Assembly: GCA_000158655.1 (NCBI GenBank)
Contig: EQ973340.1
Span: forward strand, 29,822 to 87,287
DNA: 57,466 bases
Source: [Clostridium] methylpentosum DSM 5476
GTDB lineage: Bacteria > Bacillota > Clostridia > Oscillospirales > Ruminococcaceae
Direction: 5' to 3'
Position 1 is the stretch's first letter. Every line of letters begins with the position of its first letter. The notes below the pieces were generated by a model. It did no database searches. It was not told where the DNA came from and saw nothing but the letters and a program-made list of their open reading frames with translations. Both the position numbers and the translations under genes were made by a program. Below are positions 9,409 to 20,300 of this stretch, piece by piece.

Positions 9409-12015
9409 TTATGAGATAAGAACTGCCAGCTGGTTATCTCGCAGGGTGACAGAAAGCTTGCTCCCGGGGAGAATGTCGCTTGCAATGATCTCTTTTGCAA
9501 TAAGGGTCTCCACTGCCTGCTGGACAAACCGTTTGAGAGGCCGCGCGCCGTAAACCGGGTCATAGCCGTGATCAATGATAAACTGCTTCGCCTCTTCGCT
9601 GACCTCGCAGGAGAGCTGTTTGGGGGCGAGACGGCGATTGAGGTCTGCGATGAGCAGGTCGACGATCGCGGTGATATCCTGGCGGGAGAGCGGCTTGTAA
9701 AAGACGATTTCGTCGAGCCGGTTGAGAAATTCGGGGCGGAAAGTGCGTTTGAGCAGTTCGTTTACCTCAAATTTTGCTGATTCGGTGATCTCGCCGTCTG
9801 CCCCAATGCCCTCGAGCAGGCTGGAGGAGCCGAGGTTGGAGGTCAGGATAATGATGGTGTTTTTAAAGTCCACCGTGCGGCCCTGAGAATCGGTGATCCG
9901 TCCGTCGTCAAGCACCTGAAGCAGGATGTTGAAGACATCGGGGTGCGCCTTTTCCACCTCGTCGAACAGTACGACCGAATAGGGTTTTCTGCGCACTGCC
10001 TCGGTGAGCTGCCCGCCCTCCTCGTAGCCGACGTAGCCAGGAGGCGCGCCAATGAGGCGAGACACTGAGTATTTCTCCATATATTCGGTCATGTCAATGC
10101 GCACAATGCTGTGCTCGTCGTCAAACAGGCACTCGGCAAGCGCCTTGGCGAGTTCAGTTTTGCCCACGCCAGTCGGACCGAGGAAGAGGAAGGAGCCGAT
10201 TGGGCGGTTGGGATCCTGGATACCTGCCCGGGAGCGCATGATCGCCTCGGTCACCTTGGTCACCGCCTCGTTTTGACCGATGACTCGTTTGTGCAGCGTG
10301 TCCTCGAGATGGAGCAGCTTTTCTCGCTCTCCCTCCATCAGGCGGGAGACCGGGATGCCTGTCCACCGTTCAATGATCCTTGCGATCTCCTCCTCGGTGA
10401 CCTTGTCGCGCAGCAAGGTGTTTTTCTGCGCGCTCGATTCAGCGGTCTTTTCCGCCTCCTCAAGCTGTTTTTGCAGCGCGGGGAGTTTGCCGTATTTGAG
10501 TTCAGCGGCCTTGTTGAGGTCGTATTCCTGTTCCGCCTTTTCAATTTCAGCATTTAACTGTTCGAGATTTTCCCGCAGCTTTTGCACCTTGCCGATCGAG
10601 GCCTTTTCGTTGTCCCACTTTGCCTTGAGGGATTTGAATTCTCCGCGCATTTCGGCGAGCTCTTTTTGAATTTCGTGCAGGTGCTCTTGTGAGAGGGCAT
10701 CCTTTTCCTTTTTCAGCGCCGCCTCTTCGATCTCGTGCTGAATGATCTTGCGCTGGATGACGTCGAGTTCAGTCGGCATCGAGTCGATTTCGGTGCGGAT
10801 CATTGCGCACGCCTCATCCACAAGGTCGATCGCCTTGTCGGGCAGAAAGCGGTCGGAGATGTAGCGGTTGGAAAGGGTTGCCGCGGCGATGATCGCCTGA
10901 TCCTGAATCTTGACGCCGTGGTACACCTCGTAGCGCTCCTTGAGTCCGCGCAGGATGGCGATGGTGTCCTCCACTGTCGGTTCGCTGACGAGTACCGGCT
11001 GGAAACGGCGCTCGAGTGCAGGGTCCTTTTCAATGTACTGGCGATACTCGTTGAGGGTAGTCGCGCCGATGCAGTGCAGCTCCCCGCGGGCGAGCATCGG
11101 CTTTAAGAGGTTGCCCGCATCCATTGAGCCCTCGGTCTTGCCTGCGCCCACGATGGTGTGCAGCTCGTCAATAAAGAGGATGATTTTGCCCTCACTCTTT
11201 TTGATCTCGCCCAACACCGCCTTGAGCCGTTCCTCAAACTCGCCGCGGAACTTCGCCCCCGCGATGAGGGAACCCATGTCAAGGGAAAAGATCGTTTTGT
11301 CCTGCAGCGAGTGGGGGACATCGCCCCGCACAATCCGCTGGGCCAGCCCCTCGGCGATTGCGGTTTTACCGACGCCCGGTTCGCCGATGAGCACCGGGTT
11401 GTTTTTGGATTTGCGCGACAGGATGCGGATGACGTTTCGAATTTCATCATCACGACCGATCACCGGGTCGAGTTTTTTGCTGCGCGCCCGCTCCACCAGG
11501 TCGGTGCCATAGCGGCTGAGCGCATCGTAGGTCGACTCCGGGCTGTCACTCGTGACGCGGGTGTTTCCACGCACCGAGACGAGTATTTTTAAAAATTTAT
11601 CCTTGGTGATGCCAAAGGTACGGAAAATTTCCTTGATCCTGTCGTTGGGGGACTGGAGCAGCGCGAGGAAGATGTGTTCGACCGAGACATAGTCGTCCTT
11701 CATGTTGGCCGCAATTTTTTCCGCCTCAATCAGTGTGCGGTCCATCTCGCCCGAGACATAGATTTTACCCGCCTCCCGGCCAGGGCCGCTGACGTGAGGA
11801 AAGCTGTCAACCGCGCGCTTGACCTCCGCCTCAAACCCTTCGAGGTTGACCCCCATCTTGAGCAGCAGCTGGGGGATGAGCCCCTGTTCCTGCGTGATCA
11901 GAGCGTAGAGCAGGTGTTCGGCTTCAATCTGCATGTTCTGATGTTCCAGGGAGAGTTCCTGCGAATTTTGAATCGCTTCGAGTGATTTCTGGGTAAATTT
12001 TTGTGCGTTCATCAA
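9409..12015 (-). CDS. clpB: ClpB-type AAA+ disaggregase
   Basis: An 868-residue cytoplasmic chaperone that pulls polypeptides out of aggregates together with DnaK. Features in order: Clp N-domain repeats (1-145); first AAA+ module with Walker [15 protein letters not shown] near 200 and [12 protein letters not shown]; the long coiled-coil middle domain (about 400-525) that identifies ClpB rather than ClpC; second AAA+ module with [14 protein letters not shown] near 605; C-terminal D2-small domain. It has the usual length. AAGGAGG lies before the start. Just upstream (12035-12069) is a strong terminator hairpin, so expression may be attenuated or the hairpin may end hsp20 transcripts. It lies 301 bases downstream of hsp20 on the same strand. 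Confidence 0.97.
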   Translation of the reverse strand: MMNAQKFTQKSLEAIQNSQELSLEHQNMQIEAEHLLYALITQEQGLIPQLLLKMGVNLEGFEAEVKRAVDSFPHVSGPGREAGKIYVSGEMDRTLIEAEKIAANMKDDYVSVEHIFLALLQSPNDRIKEIFRTFGITKDKFLKILVSVRGNTRVTSDSPESTYDALSRYGTDLVERARSKKLDPVIGRDDEIRNVIRILSRKSKNNPVLIGEPGVGKTAIAEGLAQRIVRGDVPHSLQDKTIFSLDMGSLIAGAKFRGEFEERLKAVLGEIKKSEGKIILFIDELHTIVGAGKTEGSMDAGNLLKPMLARGELHCIGATTLNEYRQYIEKDPALERRFQPVLVSEPTVEDTIAILRGLKERYEVYHGVKIQDQAIIAAATLSNRYISDRFLPDKAIDLVDEACAMIRTEIDSMPTELDVIQRKIIQHEIEEAALKKEKDALSQEHLHEIQKELAEMRGEFKSLKAKWDNEKASIGKVQKLRENLEQLNAEIEKAEQEYDLNKAAELKYGKLPALQKQLEEAEKTAESSAQKNTLLRDKVTEEEIARIIERWTGIPVSRLMEGEREKLLHLEDTLHKRVIGQNEAVTKVTEAIMRSRAGIQDPNRPIGSFLFLGPTGVGKTELAKALAECLFDDEHSIVRIDMTEYMEKYSVSRLIGAPPGYVGYEEGGQLTEAVRRKPYSVVLFDEVEKAHPDVFNILLQVLDDGRITDSQGRTVDFKNTIIILTSNLGSSSLLEGIGADGEITESAKFEVNELLKRTFRPEFLNRLDEIVFYKPLSRQDITAIVDLLIADLNRRLAPKQLSCEVSEEAKQFIIDHGYDPVYGARPLKRFVQQAVETLIAKEIIASDILPGSKLSVTLRDNQLAVLIS

Positions 12016-12316
12016 CTTTCCTCCTTGGTGCTGATTTGAAAAAGAGGCGCCGGAGATGCCGGCACCTCAAAATAAAATGATTCTATGTGAATGGTACTGG
12101 ATACTGGCCTAGCTGATTGCTACACGCCGTTGGTTCAGAGGAGCAATCCCGCGAAGCCTGCGATGCGGCACATCCGGTTGCAGCAGAACTCCGGTCAGAC
12201 AGAGGTGTTTTCTGCACTGGATCCGGAAGTTTTTGTGAGGACGCCGCAGGGAAGTGGAAGCTGGCGAGAGCGGGTTGGGAAGGGGATTCTTCTCTGTGCC
12301 CGCTCTGCGAGCCGGG
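12016..12316. other. Spacer between hsp20 and clpB
   Basis: No gene is evident in 301 bases. On the minus strand it contains a GAGCGGG/CCCGCTC stem near 12245-12305 and, directly before the clpB ribosome site, the terminator at 12035-12069. A TAGAAT -10-like box lies near 12083 without a recognisable -35. The spacer may therefore act as a long leader for clpB. Confidence 0.5.
12035..12069 (-). terminator. Terminator or attenuator immediately upstream of clpB
   Basis: On the minus strand GAGGTGCCGG and CCGGCGCCTC form a GC-rich stem with a CATCT loop, followed by TTTTTC, and the clpB ribosome site begins about 15 bases later. There is no room for a normal promoter between hairpin and gene, so clpB transcripts should begin upstream and read through it. 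Confidence 0.65.
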
Positions 12317-12745
12317 TTATTTTACTTCGATTTTTCTGCTTTGCGGCTCAGGTAGCGCCTGTTTGGGCAGTTTGAGCTCGAGTACGCCGTTGTTGTACTC
12401 GGCGGAAATCGCGTCGGGGTTAATGCCCTCGGTGCTGAAGCTGCGGACGAACGAGCCGTACTTTCTCTCGCGGCGGATGTAGTTGCCCTTGTCGTCCTTT
12501 TCATCATTTTGTTCGTTGTGCTCTGCCCGGATGGTGAGCGCGTTGTCGCTCAGGTCGATGTTGATATCCTCTTTATGGAAGCCCGGCAGTTCCGCCTGAA
12601 GGAGGTAATGATCTCCTTTATCCAGAATGTCGGTCCGAAATTGTGCAAAGTCAGTGCTGAGGTCGCCAAAGAAGTTTTTCTCAAAGTCGTCGAAGAAATT
12701 GAACAGGTTTCTTCCTCTGTGTTCAAAAGGCATCAGATCAAACAT
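12317..12745 (-). CDS. hsp20: Small heat-shock protein, Hsp20/alpha-crystallin family
   Basis: A 142-residue holdase chaperone. It begins MFDLMPFEHRGRNLFNFFDDFE, a typical clostridial Hsp18 start. The alpha-crystallin domain covers about residues 38-142, with DKGDHYLLQAELPGF, the conserved NGVLEL motif and an end in KIEVK. The start at 12745 is chosen because GGAGGGA sits 7 bases upstream; a longer reading adds 22 residues with no ribosome site. It functions beside ClpB, handing bound clients to the disaggregase. A perfect CIRCE operator lies 171 bases upstream, so HrcA repression is expected. Confidence 0.95.
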   Translation of the reverse strand: MFDLMPFEHRGRNLFNFFDDFEKNFFGDLSTDFAQFRTDILDKGDHYLLQAELPGFHKEDINIDLSDNALTIRAEHNEQNDEKDDKGNYIRRERKYGSFVRSFSTEGINPDAISAEYNNGVLELKLPKQALPEPQSRKIEVK

Positions 12746-12915
12746 ACAAATCCCTCCAAAATAGCATCGATTTTTGTAAAGTGAACGGATTGATCGAAAC
12801 ATCGGGTGCACATTGCAACCATCTTCTTTCTTATAGCCTTTGTTTCTTTCAACAACTATATTCTAATTCTAAAAAATGAATAAATAATAGATATTTTATT
12901 AATAAACAGTTAAAA

Positions 12916-12942
12916 TTAGCACTCTATAATTTAGAGTGCTAA
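12916..12942. promoter_or_regulatory. CIRCE operator (HrcA-binding site)
   Basis: TTAGCACTC, nine bases, then GAGTGCTAA: a perfect match to the known CIRCE consensus bound by the heat-shock repressor HrcA. It lies between the end of the ankyrin gene and hsp20, so it should control hsp20 and perhaps clpB on the minus strand. Confidence 0.92.
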
Positions 12943-12975
12943 TTTATTACCTTTATTTATAAGTCGTGTGCTGAT

Positions 12976-13920
12976 TTATCCCTCTGTTTCGGGTTGGAGT
13001 AAAGAGAGAAGTTCTCCTGCTGCGCGCTCATAATTGCTGCGACGGTCTGTGTCAGAGAGCCGCGAGAGCTGTTCGTTAACTATCTCCTCGACGTACGCAT
13101 AATCGCTTTGTCCGAACGGCCCGCTGTCTGGCACTGCGCCGTGATCGATCAGCAGTTTGACCAGTGAGAGCTGAAGCTCAATCTGCTGCGGATCGTAGCC
13201 GTCTTCCATCGAGATGAGATAGGTGAGGGCAGTGAGCCCGTCGCTGGTGCGGTAGTTGACGTCTGCGCCGTTTTTCAGCAGCAGACGGGCGGATTCCTCC
13301 GATCGGTAGGCAGCGCAAGCCTCGGCGAGCGGGGTATAGAGATCCTCGTAATCCACTGCATTGACGTCCGCCCCCGCTTCAATGAGCCTGCTCACCACCT
13401 TGGGGTTTTCCCCCGCATACATCAGCGGAGTCAGTCCGCCGTCCGGGCTGGGGCAGTCGGGGTCCGCCCCGTATTCGAGCAGTAGTCCGACCATCGCTTC
13501 ATCGTTGTTGATGCAGGCCATGATCAAGGCGTTGAGGTCGTCATCTGGATAGGCGGCGTTTGGGTTTGCACCCTGCTCGAGCTGTTGCCGCGCTTCGCTC
13601 AGCATCCCTCCCTCAACGGCGATGAGAAACTCCTCCTGTTCCACCTGGCCCAACGCATCCTCCAGCGTGGGGGAGGAACGGGACGAGGTCGTCTGGAAGC
13701 TCACCGTCAGCTGAGATATGGGTGGGCAGACGACCAGCAGGCCGCCGATGACAAACAGCAGAATCACATATCGCTGCGCCCGCTGCCAGTTCTGAATGAG
13801 ATGTGGATAGGCTACCCGTTTGGTGCGCAGCCCAGCCTGCAGGCAGCCCGCTGCAATGAGGGCGGCGATCCCGATGGCGACAAGGACAACCACGAGTAAA
13901 AGCTGAGTAGAATCTGTCAC
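12976..13920 (-). CDS. Membrane-anchored ankyrin-repeat protein
   Basis: A 314-residue protein of unknown role. Two hydrophobic helices (about 8-28 and 50-68) put it in the membrane. Residues 95-260 hold ankyrin repeats, seen as A-LL-YGADP, LTPLMYA, LIEAGADVNA, LLLKNGADVNYR, LTALTYL and LLIDHGA. Ankyrin repeats bind other proteins. The segment between the helices and the repeats is polar. GGGGGGA lies before the start at 13920. It sits between the pan operon and the heat-shock genes on the same strand, with a terminator upstream, so it is probably a single-gene unit. Confidence 0.85.
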   Translation of the reverse strand: MTDSTQLLLVVVLVAIGIAALIAAGCLQAGLRTKRVAYPHLIQNWQRAQRYVILLFVIGGLLVVCPPISQLTVSFQTTSSRSSPTLEDALGQVEQEEFLIAVEGGMLSEARQQLEQGANPNAAYPDDDLNALIMACINNDEAMVGLLLEYGADPDCPSPDGGLTPLMYAGENPKVVSRLIEAGADVNAVDYEDLYTPLAEACAAYRSEESARLLLKNGADVNYRTSDGLTALTYLISMEDGYDPQQIELQLSLVKLLIDHGAVPDSGPFGQSDYAYVEEIVNEQLSRLSDTDRRSNYERAAGELLSLLQPETEG

Positions 13921-13983
13921 GAAAATCCCCCCTGAAAAGCATTCTTATTGTTTTTTATTGTAACATGCAGGGAACGGGATGTA

Positions 13984-14015
13984 AAGAAAAACGCAGGAGA
14001 ATGCCTTCTCCCGCG
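13984..14015 (-). terminator. Terminator of the pantothenate operon
   Basis: On the minus strand GGGAGAAGGCATTCTCC forms a short stem-loop within GCG...TGC, followed by GTTTTTC, just after the panD stop codon. Confidence 0.7.
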
Positions 14016-14023
14016 CACAACTT

Positions 14024-14413
14024 CTATGCCATCGTCAGCCTGCCATGCTCCTCGTAGCATGAAACCGTTTGAACGGCGTTTTCTCCGTCGACAAAGACCA
14101 CCTTGGGGCGATGCTTTGCCGCCTCGTCCGGGGACAGCTGGCAATAGGCCATGATGATGATGTGGTCGCCCACCTGCACGCAGCGGGCAGCCGCGCCGTT
14201 GAGGCAAATCATCCCAGAGCCGCGCTCCCCTGCAATCGTGTAGGTCTCCAGCCGGCTGCCATTTTCGATGTCCACCACCTGTACCTGCTCGTACTCGAAA
14301 ATGCCCGCCGCGTCGAGCAGATCGGGATCGACCGTAATGCTGCCGACGTAGGAGAGCTCTGCCTGTTTGACAACCGCGCGATGGATTTTCCCTTTGAGCA
14401 TTGTCAGTTGCAT
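14024..14413 (-). CDS. panD: Aspartate 1-decarboxylase (pro-protein)
   Basis: A 129-residue enzyme that decarboxylates L-aspartate to beta-alanine for pantothenate synthesis. The self-cleavage site Gly-Ser is present in [11 protein letters not shown] (about residues 20-30), where Ser becomes the pyruvoyl cofactor. The conserved [13 protein letters not shown] stretch follows at about residues 66-78. The length is normal. The gene overlaps the end of panC by 10 bases, indicating translational coupling, and is the last gene of the panG-panB-panC-panD operon. Confidence 0.97.
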   Translation of the reverse strand: MQLTMLKGKIHRAVVKQAELSYVGSITVDPDLLDAAGIFEYEQVQVVDIENGSRLETYTIAGERGSGMICLNGAAARCVQVGDHIIIMAYCQLSPDEAAKHRPKVVFVDGENAVQTVSCYEEHGRLTMA

Positions 14414-15264
14414 TCCGGTCCCTCCTCAAAAACAAAATTGTCGATCAGCCGGGTTGTGCCGATGCGCACCGCGATGGCGGCGAGCACCGGGCGGTCCGCC
14501 GTTTCCACCGGCTCGAGCGTCTCCCAGTCGACGAGTTCAACGTATTCCGGCTGGGCGAGCGGTTCGCTCTCCAGCACGCCCCGGATAATCCCGGTGATTG
14601 CTTGGGCGGACCGTTCCCCCTCTGCGAGTGCCTTGCGCCCCTCTGCGAGCGCTTGACTGAGCACAACAGCAGCACGGCGCTCCTGCGGGCTGAGATAGGT
14701 GTTGCGGGAGCTTTTGGCGAGCCCGTCCGGCTCCCGGATGATCGGGCAGCCGACGATTTCCACATCCATGCTGAGGTCCCGCACCATCCGCTTGATCACA
14801 GCGAGCTGCTGGGCGTCCTTCTGTCCAAAATACGCCCGGTCAGGGGTGACGATGTGAAACAGTTTGGACACCACAGTGCACACCCCACGGAAGTGAACCG
14901 GGCGAGAGGCGCCGCACAGTCCCTTGGTGAGGCGGTCCATGTCCACATAGGTGCAAAAATTCTCCGCGTACATCTCGCTTGCTTCGGGGTGAAAGACCAG
15001 ATCTGCCCCCGTCTTTTCACAGAGGGTGCAGTCCCGTTCAAAATCGCGGGGATAGCTCTCCAAATCCTCCGACGGACCGAACTGGATTGGGTTGACAAAG
15101 ACGCTCACCACCACCCGGTCATTTTCCCGGGCAGCGCGGGCGATCAGGCTCTGATGTCCCTCGTGCAGATACCCCATCGTCGGGACGAGCCCGACCGACA
15201 GCCCCTGCCGTTTCCACTCCTTGACCTGGCTGCGCACCTCTGCGATTGTAGTTGACACCTTCAT
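14404..15264 (-). CDS. panC: Pantothenate synthetase
   Basis: A 286-residue cytoplasmic ligase that joins pantoate and beta-alanine using ATP. Visible motifs are [16 protein letters not shown] (nucleotide-binding HxGH-type site near residue 25), [30 protein letters not shown] and [11 protein letters not shown] near 180. It begins 12 bases after panB and overlaps panD, so it is part of the same transcript. The start has a GAGGAAAG ribosome site. Confidence 0.97.
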   Translation of the reverse strand: MKVSTTIAEVRSQVKEWKRQGLSVGLVPTMGYLHEGHQSLIARAARENDRVVVSVFVNPIQFGPSEDLESYPRDFERDCTLCEKTGADLVFHPEASEMYAENFCTYVDMDRLTKGLCGASRPVHFRGVCTVVSKLFHIVTPDRAYFGQKDAQQLAVIKRMVRDLSMDVEIVGCPIIREPDGLAKSSRNTYLSPQERRAAVVLSQALAEGRKALAEGERSAQAITGIIRGVLESEPLAQPEYVELVDWETLEPVETADRPVLAAIAVRIGTTRLIDNFVFEEGPECN

Positions 15265-15276
15265 GTTCTTTCCTCC

Positions 15277-16104
15277 TCAAACAAGTGTTGCAACAATTTG
15301 TTCGTCCATCTCAAACCCGTGCTCCTGTGCGGGGAACGACCCATCCTGCACTGCGCGGATGTAGTCGGTGAATCCCTGCTGCATCAGCTCCCCGACCGGG
15401 GCGAACTGCCTGACGAACTTCGGTGTGAGCTCTGAGAACATCCCGAGCATATCCTGATAGACGAGCACCTGTCCGTCGCATCCAGCCCCCGCGCCGATGC
15501 CGATGGTGGGGATGGAGAGCTCCTGGGTGATCCGCGCCGCCAGGGGACCGGGGACGCATTCGAGCACAACTGCGAAAGCCCCTGCCCGCTGCACTGCCCG
15601 CGCGTCGTCGAGCAGCTTTTGCGCCGCCTCTTGGGTTTTTCCCTGTACCTTGAAGCCGCCGAATGCATTGACCGACTGGGGAGTGAGCCCAATGTGTGCC
15701 ATGACCGGGATCGACGCCCGGGTGATGGCCTCGATCTGTTCGGCAAATGCCGTCCCTCCCTCGAGTTTGACTGCTTGGGCACGGCCCTCTTTGACCAGTC
15801 GCCCCGCGTTGCGTACCGTCTCGCTGGTCGAGATATGATAGGAAAGAAACGGCAGGTCTGCAACCACAAGGGCATTTTTTGCCCCGCGGGAGACCGCTGC
15901 CGTGTGGTGGATCATATCCTCCATTGTGACGGATAGGGTGTCCTCATAACCGAGACAGACCATGCCCAGTGAATCGCCGACAAGGATGGCGTTCACACCC
16001 GCCCCGTCGATCAGCTTGGCTGTCGAGTAATCATAGGCGGTGAGCATGGTCAGTTTATTCTGTTCCTGCTTTGCCTGTGCAAATGTCACAACTGTGTTTT
16101 TCAT
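15277..16104 (-). CDS. panB: 3-methyl-2-oxobutanoate hydroxymethyltransferase
   Basis: A 275-residue TIM-barrel enzyme that makes ketopantoate from 2-ketoisovalerate and methylene-tetrahydrofolate. Motifs include [33 protein letters not shown] (metal and substrate site), [16 protein letters not shown] and [15 protein letters not shown]. The start at 16104 is preferred because GGAGGGAA lies before it and [12 protein letters not shown] is the family's normal beginning; a longer ORF has no support. Its start lies 50 bases inside the end of panG. Confidence 0.97.
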   Translation of the reverse strand: MKNTVVTFAQAKQEQNKLTMLTAYDYSTAKLIDGAGVNAILVGDSLGMVCLGYEDTLSVTMEDMIHHTAAVSRGAKNALVVADLPFLSYHISTSETVRNAGRLVKEGRAQAVKLEGGTAFAEQIEAITRASIPVMAHIGLTPQSVNAFGGFKVQGKTQEAAQKLLDDARAVQRAGAFAVVLECVPGPLAARITQELSIPTIGIGAGAGCDGQVLVYQDMLGMFSELTPKFVRQFAPVGELMQQGFTDYIRAVQDGSFPAQEHGFEMDEQIVATLV

Positions 16105-16951
16105 TGCCCGTTCCCTCCAAAAGTTTTTGAAGAGCAGTATCCTTCCTCCCGGGATGCTTTGTGCGCGCAATCGGGAGGAGCTTTGTGGACAGCAATCGGT
16201 ACAGCTCCCGGTCATCCCCCTCGAGACAGGCGAGGTGGGAGGCGATCGTCTGGCTGTCGCCCCGCTCGACCGGTCCGGTCAGAGCGCCTGCGACGCCGTG
16301 GGAGCAGATGTTTTTCACGTTTTGGGTGAGCAGAGGGGCGAGCGCCTCAATGGCCTCGGCTTCGGAAAAGCCGCAACCCGAGAGGAGCTCCGCTGCCGTC
16401 TGTGCGAGGGCGACGACGAGATTGCTCGCAATACAGGCAGCTGCATGGTAGCTCGGTTTGTCCTGCGCGCGGATCACCCGCACCGGGTTGCCGCAGCGAA
16501 TGAGAAGCTCTTTCAGCGGCGCGACTGCGCGGGGGTCTCCTTCTAGTGTGAAAAACGAGTGGGCAAGCTGCTCGTGTGCGCGCAGCTTGTCGCTGATTGC
16601 CAGCAGGGGATGCATCGAGCAGGGGAATGCCCCCAGCGCTTCGATGCCTGAAAAAACAGCAGATGAGAGACTGCCGCTGCAATGGCAGAGAATTTTATTT
16701 TGAATCGACAGCTGTTTGATGCGGTCCCATATGTGGCTGATCTCCCCATCCGGTGTGGTGATCAGCAGGGTATCACTTGCTTTTACAACTTCTTCCAATG
16801 TTAAATACTGTTTTGAACCTGTAAATGCTGCTGCCTCTGCGGCGCTGTGCGGACTGCGGCTGAAATATCCCGCGAGTGGGATGCCGCGCTCACCGAAATA
16901 TTTGCCCAGGGCAAATCCGGCCTTTCCAGCGCCAAGAATTCCAAGTTTCAT
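16055..16951 (-). CDS. panG: PanG-type ketopantoate reductase (Rossmann/DUF2520 protein)
   Basis: A 298-residue NAD(P)-binding enzyme. The N-terminal Rossmann fold starts [19 protein letters not shown]; the C-terminal half is helical (DUF2520), with [21 protein letters not shown] and [10 protein letters not shown]. This family includes PanG, described in Francisella and found in some Firmicutes as an alternative ketopantoate reductase unrelated in subfamily to PanE. Here it is the first gene of an operon with panB, panC and panD, and no panE is in the window, so it fills the missing reduction of ketopantoate to pantoate. The start at 16951 has GGGGGTGATCGC upstream. The function rests on family resemblance plus operon context. 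Confidence 0.8.
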   Translation of the reverse strand: MKLGILGAGKAGFALGKYFGERGIPLAGYFSRSPHSAAEAAAFTGSKQYLTLEEVVKASDTLLITTPDGEISHIWDRIKQLSIQNKILCHCSGSLSSAVFSGIEALGAFPCSMHPLLAISDKLRAHEQLAHSFFTLEGDPRAVAPLKELLIRCGNPVRVIRAQDKPSYHAAACIASNLVVALAQTAAELLSGCGFSEAEAIEALAPLLTQNVKNICSHGVAGALTGPVERGDSQTIASHLACLEGDDRELYRLLSTKLLPIARTKHPGRKDTALQKLLEGTGNEKHSCDICTGKAGTE

Positions 16952-17317
16952 GCGATCACCCCCAAAAAATTTGAGCGTGAACCCATGGGATCGTCCCGTT
17001 CCATGGCGGATACAGGCTGTGATTAAAATAAAGAAGCTCATCCGATGCAGTTTCGTGAGAATACCGCTCGTAATTTTACTGTAACACAATCCAAAAAAAA
17101 ATTCAACTCCCTTTTTGTCCCGTAAAAAAGCAATATTTTTGTATAAATCAGGCAATTTGTTCTATTGTTTTTTTAAGTGTACTGGTTTATTATTGAGTTA
17201 AAATAGAATCAGTTTTTTTGATTGGATTATTTTGTGAAAAGTGCATCGTTGTACAAAAATCTCATTGTAGCATTCAGAAAAAACGGATGAAATCAAAAAG
17301 AACAAAAGAGGAGGAGA
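16952..17317. other. Divergent intergenic region between panG and the large GH78 gene
   Basis: No gene was found in 366 bases. It must hold two divergent promoters. TAAAATAGAAT near 17199-17209 could be a -10 region for the GH78 gene, but no good -35 was seen and the TGYTCC operator pattern of the other two rhamnosidase genes is absent. Confidence 0.5.
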
Positions 17318-20300
17318 ATGATGAAAAAAAGCAAACGCATCCTGAGCCTGCTGCTCGCAGCCTGCCTACTCGCCACCCCGCTGGCCAGCAGCGCTGTAAA
17401 CGCGGCGGCACTCCCGGATGAGCCGGGGATACTGTCATCCCAGCCCACCGGTACGCTGCGAGTTGGAGAGCTGACGGTGGAAAACCATCAAAATCCGCTC
17501 GGAGTCGACATCGCACAGCCCAATCTTGCCTGGAAGCTGAGTTCCGACGGGATGAACCAGGCGCAGACAAAGTACCGCATCCTCGTCGCATCCTCAGAGC
17601 AAAAGCTTGACAATGACGAGGGGGATTTGTGGGATACCACACAACAGTCCGACAAAAATTCCTGTATCCTCTACGGGGGAACTCCACTACAGTCCCGCCA
17701 GCGCGTCTACTGGAAGGTCATGGTATGGGATGCAAACGGAACCCCTTCCACCTGGAGCGATACCGCCTGGTGGGAGATGGCGTTCACCGAGGAGTCCGAC
17801 TGGAAGGCCTCCTGGATTGGCAAGGACACGGCGGTCACGACCAAGCACATCATCACCAATTCCATTGAACCGCAAACTGCGCGGTACGTCCGGCTCAAAG
17901 TCAACGAGGTCGGCCTGCGGGCAGCGGCGGAGAACATTCAGAGACTTCAATTTATGGAGTGGGAGATCTATTCGAGCAGTGCTCCTTCGGTTAACCTCGC
18001 GGCGGGCAAGTCGGTCACTTCGACCAACCAGCTCACCCCCTCCGGTTCCTGGTCAGCCTCCTGTCTGACCGACGGGCTGATGGACGGCTCGCACGGCTAT
18101 TCCACCGGCGGCCTGGCTGGAACCGACCTCAGCGGCGATCCGATTTTGATCACAATCGATTTGGGGGAGAGCACTGCGTTCGATACCTTTAAACTGTATG
18201 GACGCACCGATGCGGTTTCGATCGATGGGGACATCTGCCCCAACTATCCCAAACAATACGATGTTGAGATTTCACAAGATGGGGAAACGTTTACCCCAGT
18301 TTCGTCCGTTTCAATTGACCGGGAATCCGCTCCCCGCATTGAGGGGAATTCCACCGCTCTGCCGCTGTTTGCCAAAGAGTTTGAGGTGGACAAGGATCAG
18401 GTCGCTTCCGCCCGGCTTTACATCACCGGGCTCGGTCTCTACGAGGCGCGCATCAACGGAAAAAATATTGCGGATACAGTCTTTGACCCGGGTGAAACCG
18501 ATTTCAAGGACAGGGTGATGTACGTCACCTACGACGTGACCGATTATCTGAATGACGGCGGCAACGCGATCGGCGTCCAGCTCGGCAACGGGATGTACAA
18601 CGTCGGTTCCACGCCGGGGCGGTATCAAAAACACGATTACAAACTGGGAGAGGACAAGCTGCTCGCACAGCTTGAAATCACCAATCGGGACGGTTCGGTT
18701 CAAACCATTGTTTCGGATGAATCCTGGAAGCAGACCGACGGCCCAATCGTATTCTCAAGCTGGTATGGCGGCGAGGACTACGACGCGACCAAAGAGGTGC
18801 CCGGCTGGGCGGAATACGGCACCGATCGCTCGAGCTGGAGCAGCGCGGGAATCGTGGATTCTCCCACAAAGGAGCTTTCCGCCCGCAACATGCCCCCTCT
18901 CCGGGTGCAGCGGGAGATCACCCCAGTTGGCATCAATCGGCTCGACAACGGCGATTACGTCGTCGACATGGGAGTCAACTTCGCGGGTACTTTTGATATG
19001 ACGCTCACCGGACTCACCGAGGAGCACCGCGGCGCCAAGATTGAGATGTGGCCGAGCGAGCTGCTCAACGCCGACGGCAGCGTAGACCAGGGCGCGACCG
19101 GCTCCCCAATCTGGGATTCCTACACCGTGAAGGGGACAGGGGAGGAATCCTTCCACCTCACCTTCATGTATCACGGATTCCGATACCTCCAGGTGAAAAA
19201 CTGCCCGGTCGAGCTCACAACTGACAACTTCCGCGGCTACTTCATCCGCACCGACAACGACAAGGTCGGCACCTTTGAGACGTCGAGCGATACGCTCAAT
19301 CAGATCAACGACATCATCAACGTCTCAGTCGAGAGCAACATGTACAACACCCTCACCGACTGCCCCCACAGGGAAAAGCTCGGCTGGCTCGAAGTGAGCC
19401 ACCTGATGTATTACTCTATGGCGTACAACTTTGACATCCAATCCTGGATGAAAAAGATCACCCTCGACATGACCGAGAGTCAGCTTGAAAATGGGATGAT
19501 GCCGAGCATTGCACCGGAATACCCCGTGTTCAGCGGCGGCTTCCGCAGCGACCCGACCTGGGGCGGCGCGGCGATTCTCGACCCCTGGTACACCTACCAG
19601 GTCTATGGGGATGACTCGCTGCTCGAGATCGCCTATCCCATGATGGCCAAATACATCGATTACATCAAATCCCAGTCGCAGGACAACCTCGTGAACTTCG
19701 GCCTCGGCGACTGGGGCGGCTACGACACCTCCACCCCGCTCGGCCTGGTGGTCAGCGCGACCTATTACAACCTCGTTGACGTGATGAGCCAGATCGCGGA
19801 CAAACTGAACCGTCCGGAAGATGCGCAGGCTTACCGCGAGCTCGCCGCAGAAATCAAATCTTCTTTCAACAAGACTTATTATAATGAAGAAACCGGGCAG
19901 TACGGCTCGGGCAGCCAGGCGAGCAACGCCTGCCCGCTCTTCGCGGGGCTTGTGCCGGACGACCAGATTGACCGGGTGCTCGACAACCTCGTCGCCAACA
20001 TCGAGAGCCGCGGCTGGCACCTCTCCACCGGTGAAGTCGGCCTGCGCCAGATGTTTGTGGTGCTCGGCAAATACGGGCGTTCCGATGTTGTGTACAAAAT
20101 GGCAACCAACAAGACAATGCCTTCCTATTGGTATTTTATCGAAAACGGCCGCACCTCCCTGCCCGAGTTCTGGGATATGAACGCCTCCCAGAACCACTGC
20201 ATGATGGGGCACATTCAGGAATGGTTTTACCGCTATCTCGCTGGGATCGACCATGCGCAGCCCGGCTACAAACAGATTGTGATCAAACCCTACCTGCCCG

